Source: Acinetobacter vivianii (GTDB lineage Bacteria > Pseudomonadota > Gammaproteobacteria > Pseudomonadales > Moraxellaceae). From it: a stretch of DNA of 64,000 nucleotides. Below, in pieces: positions 62,183 to 64,000 of this stretch. The translations under genes were made by a program, and so were the position numbers. The DNA is taken from the NCBI RefSeq assembly GCF_014635885.1, contig NZ_BMDR01000004.1, forward strand, positions 1 through 64,000, read 5' to 3'. Numbering within the stretch: the stretch's first letter is position 1; the number at the start of each line of letters is the position of its first letter. The notes under the pieces are model-generated. The model was not told the origin of the DNA. It did no database searches and was given only the letters and a program-made list of their open reading frames with translations.

Positions 62183-63592
62183 ATGGCGAACAAGGTCCTT
62201 CAACTCATCAAAGAAAGTGGCGCAAAATGGGTCGATTTTCGCTTTACTGATACTAAGGGTAAAGAACAGCACGTAACTTACCCAGCTGATACCATTGATG
62301 AAGATACATTCGAAGACGGTAAAATGTTTGATGGTTCTTCAATTGCTGGCTGGAAAGGTATTGAAGCGTCTGACATGATCTTACGTCCAGATGCTGAAAC
62401 TGGTTTCCTTGACCCGTTCTTTGCTGAACCGACTGTTGTTGTGACTTGTGACGTTATCGAGCCATCAACTGGTCAAGGTTACGAGCGTGACCCACGTTCA
62501 ATTGCTCGTCGTGCTGAAGAATACTTAAAATCTACAGGTATCGGTGATACTGCATTCTTTGGTCCAGAACCAGAATTCTTCGTTTTCGACGAAGTGAAAT
62601 GGGACATCGACATGTCTGGCGCGCGCCACACATTGATCGCTGAAGAAGCGGCTTGGTCGACTGGTAAAGACTATGAAGCTGGTAACTCTGGTCACCGTCC
62701 ACGTGTGAAAGGTGGTTACTTCCCAGTTCCTCCTGTTGATTCTTCACAAGATATGCGTGCTGACATGTGTGCAAAAATCGAAGACATCATGGGCCCAGGT
62801 CGTGTAGAAGTACATCACCACGAAGTTGCATCTTGCCAGTTAGAAATTGGTGTAAGCTTCAACACTTTAGTTCGTAAAGCTGACGAAGTACAACAATTCA
62901 AATATGCAGTTTGGAACGTTGCTCACCAATATGCAAAAACAGCAACCTTTATGCCTAAACCAATGGTAGGCGATAACGGTTCTGGTATGCACGTTCATAT
63001 GTCAATCTCTAAAGATGGCAAGAACTTGTTTGCTGGTGACGAATATGCTGGTTTATCAGAAATGGCATTGTTCTTCATTGGTGGTGTGATCAAGCATGCT
63101 CGTGCATTGAATGCAATTACAAACCCTTCTACAAACTCGTATAAGCGTTTGGTTCCACATTTTGAAGCGCCAATTATGCTTGCTTACTCAGCACGTAACC
63201 GTTCTGCTTCGATCCGTATTCCTTACGTTTCTAGCCCGAAAGGCAAGCGTATTGAAGCACGTTTCCCAGATCCAATGATGAACCCGTACTTAGGTTTCGC
63301 GGCATTGTTGATGGCTGGTCTTGATGGTATCCAAAACAAGATCCACCCAGGTGAAGCTGCTGACAAAAACTTATATGATCTTCCTCCAGAAGAAGAAGCA
63401 AAAATCCCAACAGTTGCTCACAGCTTGGATATGGCACTTGAAGCACTTCAAAATGATCATGAGTTCCTGTTAAAAGGTGGCGTGTTCACTAAAGAAATGC
63501 TTGATGCATATATCGAACTTAAAACTGAAGATGTACGTCGTCTTAACACGACGACTCACCCAGTTGAATTTGATATGTACTACAGCCTGTAA
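62183..63592 (+). CDS. glnA: Glutamine synthetase type I
   Basis: At 469 residues it equals the usual GSI-beta length. It shows [52 protein letters not shown] and [10 protein letters not shown] with the adenylylation Tyr398. It assimilates ammonia into glutamine. ATG 62183 is chosen because GGAG lies nine bases upstream and the protein then aligns with other GlnA starts. Upstream NtrC-type sites and a sigma-54 promoter indicate induction by nitrogen limitation; the Tyr indicates control by adenylylation. Confidence 0.97.
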   Translation: MANKVLQLIKESGAKWVDFRFTDTKGKEQHVTYPADTIDEDTFEDGKMFDGSSIAGWKGIEASDMILRPDAETGFLDPFFAEPTVVVTCDVIEPSTGQGYERDPRSIARRAEEYLKSTGIGDTAFFGPEPEFFVFDEVKWDIDMSGARHTLIAEEAAWSTGKDYEAGNSGHRPRVKGGYFPVPPVDSSQDMRADMCAKIEDIMGPGRVEVHHHEVASCQLEIGVSFNTLVRKADEVQQFKYAVWNVAHQYAKTATFMPKPMVGDNGSGMHVHMSISKDGKNLFAGDEYAGLSEMALFFIGGVIKHARALNAITNPSTNSYKRLVPHFEAPIMLAYSARNRSASIRIPYVSSPKGKRIEARFPDPMMNPYLGFAALLMAGLDGIQNKIHPGEAADKNLYDLPPEEEAKIPTVAHSLDMALEALQNDHEFLLKGGVFTKEMLDAYIELKTEDVRRLNTTTHPVEFDMYYSL

Positions 63593-63608
63593 TACATCCC
63601 TGATTCAG

Positions 63609-63637
63609 AAAAGCTCGCTTCGGCGAGCTTTTTTTAT
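63609..63637 (+). terminator. Terminator after glnA with TTCG tetraloop
   Basis: AAAGCTCGC (63610-63618) and GCGAGCTTT (63623-63631) pair around TTCG, followed by a T-run. Confidence 0.93.
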
Positions 63638-63718
63638 GTTTTTGATTCGGTTGAAAGTCGTACTCTTTTTCGTGAGAAATTAATGTAAACTAATCGCGAT
63701 GTTTTTAGTGAGCCAAGC

Positions 63719-64000
63719 ATGCGAAATTTACGACCAAACAGAATAAAAGGAAAAGAGCTTCCTACAGTATTAAAAAAATGGTTGTACGCATCAGGATCCC
63801 TGACCCAACAATTGACTGATTTAGGTCAAGGTCAGTTTCATGTTGAACGCATTAAAGAACATTATCAGCGCCTGACTTTGAATGACAGTCAGTGGATGAA
63901 AATGCCAGCGCAGCATGTGGCATGGGTGAGAGAAACCAATCTTTATGGCAGCGAAGAGCAGGCTTGGGTAAAAGCAAAAAGTATTTTTCCAATTTTAAGC
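63719..64000 (+). CDS. ubiC: Chorismate-pyruvate lyase UbiC (3' end outside window)
   Basis: The frame is open from ATG 63719 to the window edge (94 residues). GTGAG lies about seven bases upstream. KKWLYASGSLTQQL, QWMKMPAQHVAWVRETNLYG and EQAWVKAKSIFP match UbiC, which releases pyruvate from chorismate to give 4-hydroxybenzoate, the first step of ubiquinone synthesis. ubiA would be expected next, beyond the window. Confidence 0.87.
   Translation, partial: MRNLRPNRIKGKELPTVLKKWLYASGSLTQQLTDLGQGQFHVERIKEHYQRLTLNDSQWMKMPAQHVAWVRETNLYGSEEQAWVKAKSIFPILS

Overview
This window is a chromosomal segment of an Acinetobacter-type gammaproteobacterium. The evidence is gene content and gene order: a trimeric autotransporter followed by TpgA, an RNase HI-DnaQ fusion protein, a trpG/trpDC set, AT-rich intergenic DNA, and 6S RNA next to zapA. 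I cannot name the species from sequence alone. Almost everything is core metabolism and envelope biology. I see no prophage, insertion sequence, integrase or CRISPR array.

Layout. 1-3.9 kb: the 3' part of a giant repetitive adhesin and its peptidoglycan anchor TpgA. 4.2-6.8 kb: a small orphan gene, a periplasmic solute-binding-like protein and a nucleotide-sugar-epimerase-like protein. 6.8-13.5 kb: 6S RNA, zapA and a coiled-coil gene on the minus strand, diverging from ygfB-pepP-(orphan)-ubiH-ubiI-like, then a SutA-like acidic protein. 13.5-18.6 kb: a CadR-like regulator diverging from a CDF-like metal transporter, rsmI, then lpoA-like/yraN/dolP-like/hydrolase. 18.6-20.7 kb: a tetR-MFS efflux cassette bracketed by two copies of the nudC 3' end. 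20.7-24.6 kb (minus): rnhA-dnaQ fusion, fimL-like and nudC. 24.9-34.0 kb: an mltD-like lipoprotein with eight LysM repeats, then yejA and yejBEF. 34-39 kb: an old-yellow-enzyme family gene, a DUF2726 protein, tRNA-Glu, rnt, pyrC and a diguanylate cyclase. 39-47.6 kb: an L,D-transpeptidase, hemE, DUF817, DUF3015 and DUF4105 proteins, cupin, folE and an Smr protein. 47.7-57.8 kb: trpC and trpD, separated from trpG by a TonB receptor, a secreted M1 aminopeptidase and a cystine symporter. 58-64 kb: a POT peptide transporter with an Xaa-Pro aminopeptidase, glnA with a sigma-54/NtrC-type control region, and the start of ubiC.

How the parts fit. Peptide use is a recurring theme: pepP, YejABEF, a TonB receptor beside a secreted aminopeptidase, and a POT transporter overlapping a cytosolic Xaa-Pro aminopeptidase, all near nitrogen-regulated glnA. 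Envelope maintenance is a second theme (TpgA, LpoA-like, DolP-like, MltD-like, L,D-transpeptidase). Quinone synthesis is a third (ubiH, ubiI-like, ubiC).

Most interesting signals: the tetR-MFS cassette between divergent nudC ends with twin operators; the split trp cluster; a 900-base in-frame duplication in the adhesin; an orphan gene inside the ygfB-pepP-ubiH-ubiI cluster; the 6S RNA promoter inside a long inverted repeat; and several stop codons that lie inside terminators. I found no clearly novel multi-gene system.
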